Assembly: GCA_963768945.1 (NCBI GenBank) | Contig: CAVYJW010000008.1 | Coordinates: 434,001-498,000 of the forward strand | From: RYN-230 sp963768945 | GTDB lineage: Bacteria > Actinomycetota > Actinomycetes > Streptosporangiales > Streptosporangiaceae | Direction of reading: 5' to 3' | DNA: 64,000 nt | Shown here: in pieces, positions 8,006 through 16,659 of the stretch | Layout of the letters: each line of letters opens with the position of its first letter | Numbering within the stretch: position 1 is the first letter of the stretch | Made by a program: the position numbers and the translations under genes | The notes under the pieces: model-generated | What the model was told of the DNA's origin: nothing | Seen by the model: the letters and a program-made list of their open reading frames with translations, nothing else | Database searches by the model: none

Positions 8006-8372
8006 TTGATAAGTGAAGAGGGCGCCGACGCCGAACGGGCCGCGCTGCTGCGGGCCGCCGCTGAGGATGCGGGGTGCGAGGCGGTACTCGCGCTCACCGA
8101 GATCGAGGAGGCCTGGACACCGAGCCAGGGTCGCGGGGCCGCGGTGTCGATTTCACCGTATCGAGCGCACGCTGCAGTGGCCGCTCGCCGAGGCTCACCG
8201 CAAGCACGTCAAGCACCAGATCAGCTCCGCCGAGCTGCCAGTCAAGCATGAGATCTGGAAGTTCGGCAGCCCGCACACGCTGGTGCTGACCAAGACCGAC
8301 GAGCTGTTCCGGCGCGAGGCCAAGGCACGCAAAGACTCCACGGCGAGTCTGGAATGGCTAAGGGTGCTGTGA
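8006..8372 (+). pseudogene. degenerate gene fragment of unknown family
   Basis: The first part reads well in one frame (AALLRAAAEDAGCEAVLALTEIEEAWTPSQGRGA). After about 8140 a different frame carries on (FHRIERTLQWPLAEAHRKHVKHQI, ELPVKHEIWKFGSPHTLVLTKTDELF, then to TGA 8370-8372). Both halves look like real protein, so I infer one frameshifted gene. I do not recognise the family. The FGSPHTLVLTKTDELFRRE block is distinctive and would make a good search seed. It starts 9 bases after the PIN toxin. Confidence 0.4.
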
Positions 8373-8402
8373 CCGCGCCGGTTTCCGGCCGGTGTCGTGG
8401 AT

Positions 8403-9164
8403 TCAGTGGGAGACGAGCTGCTGCCCGCCGTCGATGTCGTACGTGGCGCCGGTCAGCGCGGTGTTGGTCATGATGTGGACGGCGAGCGCCGCGACGTCGG
8501 CCGGACCGACGACGCGGCCGATCGGGAGAGCCGCCCGCAGCTCGTTCCGGCGCTCTTCGAGCCGGTCTCCGAGCAGCGAGGCCGACAACGGGGTGTCGAC
8601 GAAGCCGGCGGCGATGAGGTTGACCCGGACCGGCGCCACCTCGAGCGCCAGGTTGGCGATCAGGGCGGGCAGCGCGGCCGTGCCCGCCGCGATGAGCGAT
8701 AGGCCGATACCCGGACGGCGGCCTCCGACGCCGCCCATGAACAGCAGCGAGCCGCCGGGCCGCACCCGGCCGACGGCGTGCTGGGCCACGGCAACAGCCA
8801 GCCACAGATGCGCATCGAAATCGCGGTGCGCCCGATCGCGATCGAGGTCGGCCAGGGGCGCATAGTACGGTCCGGGGCCCGTGACCATCACGTGGTTGAT
8901 CGCCTCGGGCAGGTCAGCAAAGAACCGGTCGAGGGCGGCCGGGTCGGTGGCGTCGAAGGCCGCGGTGCGCTGCGTGCCCAGTTCCAGCGCCGCTTGCTTG
9001 AGCCGGTCGAGATTGCGGCCGGTGAGGATGACGTCGGCGCCTTCAGCCCGGGCGCGCCGGGCTGTCTCGAGCCCGATGCCCGCGCTGCCGCCGATCACGA
9101 CGACGGTCTGTCCGGCCAGTCCCGGTTCACGCTGGGCGGGCACCGGCGTGGTGCCGCTGGTCAT
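8403..9164 (-). CDS. SDR-family oxidoreductase, catalytic Tyr/Lys not conserved
   Basis: 253 residues with a Rossmann fold: nucleotide loop VVVIGGSAGIGLE near 21-33, LTGRNLDRL for cofactor choice (probably NADP(H) because of Arg), HVMVTGPGPYY, and the C-terminal DIDGGQQL. At the place where short-chain dehydrogenases have YxxxK the sequence is GLSLIAAGTAALPAL, so both Tyr and Lys appear to be replaced. The fold and C-terminus are otherwise standard. Substrate unknown. The enzyme may use a different mechanism or be non-oxidoreductive. VOC protein follows divergently in order but on the same strand. Confidence 0.82.
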   Translation of the reverse strand: MTSGTTPVPAQREPGLAGQTVVVIGGSAGIGLETARRARAEGADVILTGRNLDRLKQAALELGTQRTAAFDATDPAALDRFFADLPEAINHVMVTGPGPYYAPLADLDRDRAHRDFDAHLWLAVAVAQHAVGRVRPGGSLLFMGGVGGRRPGIGLSLIAAGTAALPALIANLALEVAPVRVNLIAAGFVDTPLSASLLGDRLEERRNELRAALPIGRVVGPADVAALAVHIMTNTALTGATYDIDGGQQLVSH

Positions 9165-9233
9165 GAGTCCTCCGATGAGTGGTGCCGCGAGACCGAGCCC
9201 GTCCCGGCCCGATGACGACCACGTCGTCGTCGC

Positions 9234-9857
9234 TTACGTCGGCAGCTCCGTCCCGGCCTGCTCCGCCACCATGTACCGGGCGTACCAGTCGGGCCAGTTC
9301 GGGTCGGCCTCGCCGATGCGCTTCTCGTGCTCGCCGTGCGCGGCCGAAGCGCGCCGCATCGCGTCGGCCAGGTCGCTTGCGGAGCCGAACGAAGTCGCGG
9401 CAGGGTTGACGCGCCCGGGAAGACGGGTCGTGACTTCCTGGAACAGCCAGCCGTTGCCGTCGGGGTCGCTGAACGAGACAAACGAGCCGTAGCTCGCATG
9501 CTCGGGTGCAGGACCGCTCGCGCGACCGTTCATGCCGTCGCCATGGAACCGAGCGCCGGGCGCCCCTTCGTGGAACACCTCGCTGACCTCGACACCGCGG
9601 GCGACGAGCTCGGCGCGTGCGGCCTCGATTTCGGAGACGATCAAGTACAGGTCCTGGGTGGAGCCGGGCGCGGCCGACGTGATGCCCGTGCCGAATTGGA
9701 TCGAGCACGCGGAGCCCGGAGGTGTGAGCTGGACGATGCGGAAGTTGTTACCAGTGGCGTGGTCAGCGTCGAGCCTCCAGCCGAGACCCCCGTAGAACTC
9801 CTTTGCGCGGTCAACATCCGAGACGGGGATGACAATCACTTCGAGCTTCTCGTCCAC
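9234..9857 (-). CDS. VOC (glyoxalase/bleomycin-resistance fold) family protein
   Basis: 207 residues. The N-terminal 120 residues form a VOC fold: VIVIPVSDVDRAKEFYGGLGWRLD, IVQLTPPGSACSIQFG, LYLIVSEIEAARAELVARG and FVSFSDPDGNGWLFQEV. The C-terminal 70 residues contain DLADAMRRASAAHGEHEKR and WPDWYARYMVAEQ, a tail common in actinobacterial VOC proteins with an appended helical region. The start is GTG 9857. Function (dioxygenase, isomerase or resistance) cannot be told from sequence. It is 69 bases upstream of the SDR gene on the same strand. Confidence 0.85.
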   Translation of the reverse strand: MDEKLEVIVIPVSDVDRAKEFYGGLGWRLDADHATGNNFRIVQLTPPGSACSIQFGTGITSAAPGSTQDLYLIVSEIEAARAELVARGVEVSEVFHEGAPGARFHGDGMNGRASGPAPEHASYGSFVSFSDPDGNGWLFQEVTTRLPGRVNPAATSFGSASDLADAMRRASAAHGEHEKRIGEADPNWPDWYARYMVAEQAGTELPT

Positions 9858-10134
9858 GACGTCGGTTCCTCTCCCTTTGAAATCCGTGGCCTGTATCGAT
9901 GCCTCGGCTCGTCCGCCAGCGCCAATACCGCCAAGGCTAGTACCGCCGGAGCGGCGGTCGCCAGCGCGCCTGACTGCCTGGCGCAGACACCGCCGACCGG
10001 CCGCACGCCGCGGGTCTTCCGCCTACGGCATCCAGCCGCTGCTGGACCGGATCGACGGTCGCGGGGAAATTGTGGTGCTGCCAGAGACGAAGTCACAAAT
10101 TCGCGCATGCCCTCTTGATGCACCCCGCCAACGG

Positions 10135-10488
10135 TCATTGCCAGTTCGAGGAGTCCGTGAGGCTGTCCTTCGAGACGCGGATTGTCAGGTCGCTCCGCGC
10201 CTCGAGCCGGTCTGCGACTTCATCGAGATGAGTGCCGAGAATTTCGCGGGCCCCCCAGTCGGTGCAGCGCAGCCAGAGATGGTGGCCGACCGCGTTGCGC
10301 ATCCGGCGCTGCCCGAACTCTCGGTCGGTGCTCACCAGAATGGCGTTGTGACTGGTTGCCCAGACAGTGAGAGCGTCGTCTGCGGCGGCGGCTAACCCGA
10401 CCGCGCTTGCCGTCCAGCATTGATGGCCGTGGCGGCGGAGCATGTGGCCTACTGCCGCGTTGACGTCGTTGTCGAGGAGGAATCGCAC
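10135..10488 (-). CDS. DUF5615 PIN-like toxin
   Basis: 117 residues. RFLLDNDVNAAVGHMLRRHGH and ILVSTDREFGQRR are the Mut7-C/PIN-like acidic motifs of DUF5615 proteins, predicted RNA-cleaving toxins. The start is GTG 10488, which shares one base with the TAG of the upstream MerR/DUF433 gene; such DUF433-DUF5615 pairs are a known toxin-antitoxin arrangement. Good length and no disruption. Confidence 0.82.
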   Translation of the reverse strand: MRFLLDNDVNAAVGHMLRRHGHQCWTASAVGLAAAADDALTVWATSHNAILVSTDREFGQRRMRNAVGHHLWLRCTDWGAREILGTHLDEVADRLEARSDLTIRVSKDSLTDSSNWQ

Positions 10489-11135
10489 TACCCGGCCGCG
10501 ATCAGGAGCCGACCAGCCTCGTCAATGTCGGCGGGCTCGAGGTCGGGGAAGGCGCCCAGGATGTCCTGGGTTCCGTAGCCTTGCCGCAGGTAGTCCTGGA
10601 CGGTCGATACACGGATGCGGGTCCCCGCGAAGATGGGCGCGCTGGCGTGAACGCCGCGACGCTTGGTCACCCGGCCTATGTCGTCGGTTGTTCGCTGGGC
10701 AGCAGCATCAATGCGGAGCCGCAGCGGCTCCAGGAGGATGGTCTTGACCAGGATGATCTGGTCGGGCCGGAGGTCTCCTTCCCATGATCCGTCCGGATGC
10801 TGGAAGTAGACCTCGCCGCCCAGGGTGGCGAACCTGAGTTCGCGCAGCGGCGCCTGGTATCCGCGTGAGCGCAGATGCGCGACCACGCGGCGGATGTGCT
10901 GCAACGACATTCCGCGTTCGGTGCGCAGGGTAGCGACGACCAGCAGGGCGAGCAGATCCTGATAGCTGTAGAGCCGGACGGTGTTGCGCGGGCTGAAGTT
11001 CCGCTTGATCGAGGGAACGACCAGCCCGCTTTCCTCCCAGTACCGCAGGCGCCGCACCGACACCCGGGCAAGCCTGGCCGCGCGGATGTCAGGGAAGGCG
11101 AGCAGGTCCTCGGCTACTGACGCCATCGCGTGCAC
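10488..11135 (-). CDS. MerR-HTH and DUF433 antitoxin
   Basis: 215 residues. An N-terminal MerR-type helix-turn-helix (RAARLARVSVRRLRYWEESGLV, about 18-40) continues with a linker rich in basic residues. The C-terminal DUF433 domain (PIFAGTRIRVSTVQDYLRQGYGTQDILGAFPDLEPADI, about 165-205) is itself a winged-helix antitoxin domain. It precedes and overlaps a DUF5615 toxin gene, so it probably neutralises the toxin and represses the pair. Confidence 0.83.
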   Translation of the reverse strand: MHAMASVAEDLLAFPDIRAARLARVSVRRLRYWEESGLVVPSIKRNFSPRNTVRLYSYQDLLALLVVATLRTERGMSLQHIRRVVAHLRSRGYQAPLRELRFATLGGEVYFQHPDGSWEGDLRPDQIILVKTILLEPLRLRIDAAAQRTTDDIGRVTKRRGVHASAPIFAGTRIRVSTVQDYLRQGYGTQDILGAFPDLEPADIDEAGRLLIAAG

Positions 11136-11455
11136 CTTTCGTTATCCCTTGAACCGATGGTAGGCGAGTGCGGCCCGTTCCTCATGGAGGCTGCCGGGAT
11201 TGGCGCTAACCAGCAATCGCGGCTGCCCTGACCTGACCCAGCCTCCTCCAGGACCCCGGGGGCCAGCCGCAGCAACAGGGCAGCGGCTGGCGACCCCGGG
11301 GGCCAGCCGCAGCAGCGGCTGGCCATCGGGCCACCGGGCCAGGGGGCCAGGGGCCCTGGGTGGAGCCGAATAACGCCGGGGGCGGGACGAAATGCCCTGG
11401 CCCGGGCGGGAATGCGGGCGCTTACTGGGTGCAGGAGCACACCGTGGAGCTGCTG
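11136..11455. repeat. intergenic region with 23-bp direct repeats
   Basis: No gene is supported. A 23-bp sequence beginning gaccccgggggccagccg occurs at 11252-11274 and 11292-11314 (period 40), each followed by a partial copy of cagcggctgg. The region should also hold the promoters of the MerR gene (reverse) and the acyltransferase gene (forward). Confidence 0.55.
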
Positions 11456-12391
11456 ATGACGCGCAGGGTGCCAGACAGGGCGGGTCCTGAGATGGGCCGC
11501 CGGATGCACGGCCGCCAGGTACAGGGCCCCCGTGAGCGAGGCCGCCAGGTACAGGGCCGCCGGGTACAGGGCTGGCGGAAACTGGCGGGGGCGACGTGGG
11601 GCGCGCCGGCGGACCCGCAGTTCTACGGGGACCTGGAACTGGATGCGGGCGCCCTGCTCAGCTACGCCGCGCAAGCCAGGGACACGGCTGGCGTGCACCT
11701 CACGATGACCCACCTGATCGGCCGGGCGGTCGCCCAGGGCCTGGCGGAGGTTCCGGAGCTCCGGGTCAGGCTGGCCCGCGGCCGCGTGCACGAGCGCGAG
11801 AGCGTGGACGTGTTCTTCATCGTCACGGCCAGCGGCGGGAAGGAGCTGACCGGGATCAAGGTCGAGGGCGCCGACCGGAAGTCCGCGGTCGAGATCGCCC
11901 GGGAGGTCACCCTCCGGTGCACGGCCATCGAGGCGGGCGATGACGCTGAGCTGGGCCAGGGCAAGACGCTGCTGGCCCGGCTGCCGGCGCCGGTGCTGCG
12001 CGGGGCCCTGCACCTCGGCGCCTGGCTCACCTCGGATCTGAACCTCGACCTGAGCCGGATCGGCATGCCGCGGCAGCCCTTCGGCGGCGCGATGATCACC
12101 TCGGTCGGCATGTGGGGGATCAGCCACGCGTACTCGCCGCTGGCGCACTACTACCGGGTGCCGCTGCTGGTGCTGGTCGGCGCGGTCGAGAAGAGGCCGG
12201 CCGTGGCAGGCGACGAGGTCGTGATCCGGCCCATGATGACGCTGACGGCGACGTTCGACCACCGGTACGCGGACGGCTTCCAGGCCGCGAGGTTCGCGGA
12301 GGCCGTGCGCGGCTACTGCCAGTCCCCCGCCCGCTTCGAGCCCCCGCTGGCCGCGGCCGACCCGCAGCCCAGCGAGCCCGCCCGGGGCTGA
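11456..12391 (+). CDS. 2-oxoacid dehydrogenase E2-type acyltransferase, catalytic domain only
   Basis: 311 residues. The catalytic core spans about residue 40 to the end: HLTMTHLIGRAVAQGLAEVPEL, ESVDVFFIV, FGGAMITSVGMWGI, MMTLTATFDHRYADG with the active HxxxDG, and a final helix. Lipoyl and subunit-binding domains of normal E2 proteins are missing, so it cannot act as a classical pyruvate dehydrogenase E2. Many actinobacteria encode such lone E2 domains with unknown acyl acceptors. The N-terminus contains an in-frame GRQVQGPRERGRQVQGRR repeat. ATG 11456 is chosen for GGAG at 11446-11449; GTG 11360 is an in-frame alternative. Confidence 0.83.
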   Translation: MTRRVPDRAGPEMGRRMHGRQVQGPRERGRQVQGRRVQGWRKLAGATWGAPADPQFYGDLELDAGALLSYAAQARDTAGVHLTMTHLIGRAVAQGLAEVPELRVRLARGRVHERESVDVFFIVTASGGKELTGIKVEGADRKSAVEIAREVTLRCTAIEAGDDAELGQGKTLLARLPAPVLRGALHLGAWLTSDLNLDLSRIGMPRQPFGGAMITSVGMWGISHAYSPLAHYYRVPLLVLVGAVEKRPAVAGDEVVIRPMMTLTATFDHRYADGFQAARFAEAVRGYCQSPARFEPPLAAADPQPSEPARG

Positions 12392-12594
12392 CGCCTGGCC
12401 AGGAGACCTTCGGCGCAGCCGCGAGGCACGGCCGCCGCTCGTCCCCGCGGGCCTTCACGCCCCGTCCGCACCGGTGAGCCTGGCCCCGGTCCCGGAGACC
12501 GCCTCCCGGTCCGCGCGCAGCGCGGTGGGCGCACCGGCAGTCATCCTGGGCTCCCGTGACCTCGGATAAGACCGTTATTTGACATAGTGATGGT

Positions 12595-14058
12595 ATGGCC
12601 GCGGTGCCTCGCAAGGCAGGATCCCGGGCGGGCGCGCCGGGCCGCTGGTGGCGGCGGCGCAGCCTGCGGGCCCGGGTCACGCTGGCCTCCACGGCCGGGC
12701 TGGCCCTGGCCCTGGCCGCGGCGGCGGTACTGCTCAGCAGCGCGCTGCGGGTCTCACTGATCCGCAGCCTGGACAACTCGGCCCGGCAGGGCGCGCAGGA
12801 GGTCGCCGCGCTGTCCAACAGCCACCGGCTGCCAGACCCGGTCCCGGTAGTCCCCGGCACCATCACCGTGCAGGTTCTCAGCTCTAACGGCCGGATCGTG
12901 AACGTGTCCCCGGACGCGGACCGCCTCGTCCCGCTGCTGCCGCCGGCCGTCGCGGCGGCCAACGCCCGCGACGGCCGGGCGGTGTTCCTGGACGGCCGGC
13001 CCTACGGGCTGCCCGGCACGGTCCGGGTGGCCACCGCGGCCACCCGGGACGGCGGGACCGTCATCGCGGCGGTCGCCTACAACCAGGTGGGCGAGAGCCT
13101 GGCCACGCTGACCCGGGCGCTGGTCATCGGCACCCCGCTGCTGCTGGCGCTGCTGGCCGCGGCGAGCTGGCTGATCGCGGGCTCCACGCTGCGCCCGATC
13201 ACGGAACTGCGCCGTGGCGCCCAGGACGTGACCCGGACCGGCCGGCCGCGGGCCCTGCCGGTGCCGGAGGCCCGCGACGAGGTCCGCAACCTGGCGCTGA
13301 CCCTGAACGACATGCTCAGCAGGCTCGGCGAGGCCCAGGAACGGCAGCGCGGGCTGGTCTCCGACACCGCGCACGAGCTGCGCAGCCCGATCGCCAGCAT
13401 CCGGGCCCAGCTGGAGGTGGCGCTGGACCATCCGGACAGCCAGGACTGGCGGCAGACCGCCGGCGACGTGCTCGCGGACACGCTCCGGCTGGCCCGGCTG
13501 GCCGAGGACCTGCTGGCGCTGGCCCGGCTGGACGAGCGGGACCCCCGGCGCCCCGCCCAGCGCCGGGTGGACCTGGCCGGCCTGGTCCGGGAGGAGGTGG
13601 CCCGGTATGCCGACGCCCGGGTCCCGGTCAGGCTGGCCGGCACCGGGGCCGCCGAGGTCACCGGGGACCCCGACGGGCTGCGCCGGATGCTCGGCAACCT
13701 GATCGACAACGCCGCACGCTACGCCCGGTCCCAGGTCGCCGTCTCGGTGGGCATGACCGGCAAGAACGCCCGGCTCTCGGTCACCGACGACGGCCCGGGC
13801 ATCCCGGCCGCGGACCGGGACCGGGCCTTCGGCCGTTTCAGCCGGCTGGACGCGGACCGCAGCCGAGACGGGGATGATGAGGGAGGCGCGGGGCTCGGCC
13901 TGGCCATCGTGCGGGCCACCGCGCAGGCCCACGGCGGGTCAGCCTGGCTGGAGGATGCCGGCCCGGGGCTTCGGGCCGTGGTGCTGCTGCCCGCGGCCGC
14001 CGCCGCGCATCCTGCCAGCCCCGCTCCTACCAACTCCCCCAGGGCAGCAGCGCAGTGA
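12595..14058 (+). CDS. two-component sensor histidine kinase
   Basis: 487 residues. TM1 about 28-52 (VTLASTAGLALALAAAAVLLSSAL), an extracytoplasmic domain to about 170, TM2 about 176-196, and HAMP (GSTLRPITELRRGAQDV). HisKA has phospho-acceptor His260 in SDTAHELRSPIASI. The ATPase domain has an N-box (MLGNLIDNAARYA), DDGPGIP and GLGLAIV. No Shine-Dalgarno sequence precedes ATG 12595. It lacks an adjacent regulator; the OmpR-type regulator at 6146 is the probable partner. Its 3' end overlaps the convergent CtaB fusion gene by 32 bases. Confidence 0.92.
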   Translation: MAAVPRKAGSRAGAPGRWWRRRSLRARVTLASTAGLALALAAAAVLLSSALRVSLIRSLDNSARQGAQEVAALSNSHRLPDPVPVVPGTITVQVLSSNGRIVNVSPDADRLVPLLPPAVAAANARDGRAVFLDGRPYGLPGTVRVATAATRDGGTVIAAVAYNQVGESLATLTRALVIGTPLLLALLAAASWLIAGSTLRPITELRRGAQDVTRTGRPRALPVPEARDEVRNLALTLNDMLSRLGEAQERQRGLVSDTAHELRSPIASIRAQLEVALDHPDSQDWRQTAGDVLADTLRLARLAEDLLALARLDERDPRRPAQRRVDLAGLVREEVARYADARVPVRLAGTGAAEVTGDPDGLRRMLGNLIDNAARYARSQVAVSVGMTGKNARLSVTDDGPGIPAADRDRAFGRFSRLDADRSRDGDDEGGAGLGLAIVRATAQAHGGSAWLEDAGPGLRAVVLLPAAAAAHPASPAPTNSPRAAAQ

Positions 14059-15664
14059 CCGCGATGACCGCGAACAGCAGCGTCAGGTAGGCGATCGACA
14101 GGTGGAACAGGCGCATCGGCGCGGGGTTGGCGCTGGGCTGGGCCAGGCCCGCGCACGCGCCCCCGGCCACGCCGCTCGCCGCGGGCTTCCCGTGCACCGC
14201 GGGGTCCGGCTGCACGGTTTCCACCAGCACGGGTGCCGCGACCGCGACGCTCCCCCCGGCCGCCGGGGCGGTGCCCGCCCCTTCCGGTCCGGGCCGCGCC
14301 GGACCCGGGCCCGCGGGCCCGGTGTCGTAGGTCATCGCGGCGACCCGGCGGCGCAGCCGGTGCGCCTCGGCCAGGAACCAGCCACCGAGCACCACGGCCG
14401 CGGCCGTGTACAGCCAGCCGGCGTAGGGCGCGAGGGCCAGGGTGGCCAGCACCATCACGTATGAGTAGAAGAGGATCTTGCGGGCGACCACCGCGGGTGA
14501 GGCGACCACCGGCAGCATCGGCACCCTGGCCGCGGCGTAGTCGTCGCGGAACTTCATGGCCAGCGCCCAGAAGTGCGGCGGCGTCCAGAAGAAGATCACG
14601 GCGAACAGGACGACCGCGGGCAGGCTGACCCGGCCGGTCACGGCGGACCAGCCGATCAGCACCGGGAAGCAGCCGGCCGCGCCGCCGATGACGATGTTGG
14701 ACGGGGTCCGGCGCTTCAGGCCGAGCGTGTAGACGAACACGTAGAACAAGATCGCGGTCACGGCCAGCACCGCGGACAGCCAGTTGACCAGGGTGCCGAG
14801 GAGCACGGTGGACACGGCGCCGAGCAGGATCCCGAACACCAGCGCCTCGGCGGGCTTGATCACGGCGGCCTCACGGCCCTTGCCGTTCAGCGGCCGCCGT
14901 GCGGTCCGCCGCATGATCGCGTCGATGTCACGGTCGATGTAGCAGTTGATGGTGTTCGCGCTGCCCGCCGCGCAGGCCCCGGCGACCAGCGTGACCAGGA
15001 GCACCCGGATCGAGGGCAGGCCGCGCTGCGCCAGCAGCATGGTCGGGATCGTGGTGACCAGCAGCAGCTCGATGATCCGGGGCTTGGTCAGGGCGAAGAG
15101 CGACCGGGCGACCACCCGGGCGGAGCGGCGCCCCGTGATGGCGGGCAGCGCGTCGGTCGCTGGGGTCACTCGTGGTCCTCCGAGCCTTCTGTCGCGGTGC
15201 CGTCTCTCGCTGTGCGTCGTCGTGGTGCTGTCTGTCGTGGTGCTGTCTGTCGTGGTGCCGTCTGTCGTGGTGCCGTGGTCCTGACCGGACTCGCCGGTAA
15301 CCTTATCGTCCGCCGGTTTGGCCTCGGCAGCCGCCTCGTCAGCGGGCTGCTGGACCGCCTCCTCGGTCCGCGCGCCGACCGGCGGCGGGGTACCCCGATC
15401 GGCGAGCGGCTCCGGGGCGCCCGCCGCGGTGGCGGTGGGCAGCCCGGTCGCGGCGGCGAGCGACGCCGCGCGTCCCGGGTCGGCGGGGGCGACGGGCCGG
15501 GCCCCGGCGATGGGCCGGCGTCCCGGCACGGTGTGCGGCCGGGTGAAGACGAAGTACAAGCCGATCATCACGATGATGAAGAAGCCCAGCGGCAGGACCA
15601 GGGTCATCACCTGCGCGCCTAGCGGGTAGTAGGTCACCGATACCGCGGAGATCACGCTCTGCAC
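14027..15664 (-). CDS. ctaB: protoheme IX farnesyltransferase (heme O synthase) with N-terminal membrane fusion
   Basis: 545 residues, against about 300 for ordinary CtaB. Residues 1-50 form a separate single-helix unit (VMTLVLPLGFFIIVMIGLYFVFTRP). About 50-180 is a low-complexity linker with GTTTDSTTTDS repeats (15-bp DNA repeats near 15215-15285). From about 188 the UbiA-fold enzyme begins, with NCYIDRDIDAIMRR and the second Asp-rich site WTPPHFWALAMKFRDDY. About 65 low-complexity residues are inserted before the last helix (MRLFHLSIAYLTLLFAVIAV). It farnesylates heme B to heme O for the oxidase encoded upstream in the same operon. I infer a fusion of a small oxidase-operon membrane protein with CtaB. 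Confidence 0.92.
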   Translation of the reverse strand: MQSVISAVSVTYYPLGAQVMTLVLPLGFFIIVMIGLYFVFTRPHTVPGRRPIAGARPVAPADPGRAASLAAATGLPTATAAGAPEPLADRGTPPPVGARTEEAVQQPADEAAAEAKPADDKVTGESGQDHGTTTDGTTTDSTTTDSTTTTHSERRHRDRRLGGPRVTPATDALPAITGRRSARVVARSLFALTKPRIIELLLVTTIPTMLLAQRGLPSIRVLLVTLVAGACAAGSANTINCYIDRDIDAIMRRTARRPLNGKGREAAVIKPAEALVFGILLGAVSTVLLGTLVNWLSAVLAVTAILFYVFVYTLGLKRRTPSNIVIGGAAGCFPVLIGWSAVTGRVSLPAVVLFAVIFFWTPPHFWALAMKFRDDYAAARVPMLPVVASPAVVARKILFYSYVMVLATLALAPYAGWLYTAAAVVLGGWFLAEAHRLRRRVAAMTYDTGPAGPGPARPGPEGAGTAPAAGGSVAVAAPVLVETVQPDPAVHGKPAASGVAGGACAGLAQPSANPAPMRLFHLSIAYLTLLFAVIAVTALLPWGSW

Positions 15665-15692
15665 TCTATCCTCCTGCTGGAAGCCAAACTGA

Positions 15693-16592
15693 TCATCTCC
15701 ATCCGGTCCGGGTGGGCCAGGTGGACTTGGACGGCCGGAGAATCCGGTGCAGGCCGAGCGTGAGGGCTTCGGACTCCTCTTCGTTCAGCCATCTGATGAG
15801 GAGCGCGATTCCCGCGATCATGTACGGCACCAGCACCAGGACCCAGAGTTCGGAGCCGCCCGCCTGCTGGTCGAAAACCAGGCTGAGCAGATGGTGGCTC
15901 CCCACCCCGAGGTAGGCGGGGTAAAGGACATTGGCCCCGAAGCTGAGCACCATGCCCAGGATGGTGCCGCACAGCACAATAGCCGCGAGCAGGAAGACCC
16001 GGTACAGCGGCCCGAACTGCGGCCGATGAGGCCGGGAGCCGATGAGCTGCAGCCAGACCAGCACTCCGGCACCCATGGTGGTGACCGCCTGCGCCGCGAG
16101 CACCACCGGGTGATGCACTCCCGCGTCGTACAGCGCGGGGACGTACCAGCCGCACCAGACCAGGATGAACAGGGCGGTCACCGCGACCGGCCAGCTGCGC
16201 AGCCGGGGTGGCGCTGGTGCGGCCGCCCCCGTGGCAGGCGACGTGGCCCGGGGCCGTGCGCTGCGCCCGAGGCCGCGCCAGAGCACCAGCCACGGCGCGC
16301 CGAGCACGATCAGCGGCGGGGCGTAGACACCGAGCACGATGTCCTGGAGCACCCGGAGCCAGATGAACCTCCCCGACCAGTAGCCCAGCGGCGAGACCAG
16401 GGCCAGGGCCGCGAGGAGCAGCCCGGAGTAGAAGGCGATGGCCTCGCGGGCCAGGCCCGGGGGGAGCACGGCGCCGCCACGCCGCGCGTCCGACCGCAGG
16501 CCGAGCAGCCCGGCCACGTGCACGACCGCGACGGCCAGGCACACGGCGAGGACGGCCGCGTTGGCCGACCAGTGCGAGACAACCAGGTTCAT
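15693..16592 (-). CDS. ctaG: cytochrome c oxidase assembly protein, CtaG/Caa3-CtaG family
   Basis: 299 residues with at least seven hydrophobic segments. LGYWSGRFIWLRVLQDIVLGVYAPPLIVLGAPW, WYVPALYDAGVHHPVVLAAQ, LIGSRPH and GVGSHHLLSLVFDQQAGG are the Caa3_CtaG family blocks with conserved His residues likely to bind copper. It inserts copper into the oxidase (CuB or CuA) at the membrane. It lies between subunit III and CtaB in the oxidase operon, 28 bases before the CtaB gene. Confidence 0.88.
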   Translation of the reverse strand: MNLVVSHWSANAAVLAVCLAVAVVHVAGLLGLRSDARRGGAVLPPGLAREAIAFYSGLLLAALALVSPLGYWSGRFIWLRVLQDIVLGVYAPPLIVLGAPWLVLWRGLGRSARPRATSPATGAAAPAPPRLRSWPVAVTALFILVWCGWYVPALYDAGVHHPVVLAAQAVTTMGAGVLVWLQLIGSRPHRPQFGPLYRVFLLAAIVLCGTILGMVLSFGANVLYPAYLGVGSHHLLSLVFDQQAGGSELWVLVLVPYMIAGIALLIRWLNEEESEALTLGLHRILRPSKSTWPTRTGWR

Positions 16593-16659
16593 GACGGTGG
16601 TGGGCCGCCGGCAGGCTGACGCGGGCGTGAGCCTCTCCGGACGGGCCGCTCCTTTCCGC

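Noticed and set aside
9858..10134. Forward text LLDRIDGRGEIVVLPE as a possible gene remnant
   Set aside because: Only about 16 plausible residues, no flanking domain or start; treated as intergenic.
12579..12590. TTGACA just before the sensor kinase start, resembling a -35 box
   Set aside because: A -10 box at proper spacing would fall inside the coding sequence; it could at most be part of a leaderless promoter, which I cannot show.
14573..15622. Long forward open frame opposite ctaB
   Set aside because: Antisense shadow: composition is Arg/Gly/His-rich nonsense and the reverse frame has all CtaB motifs.
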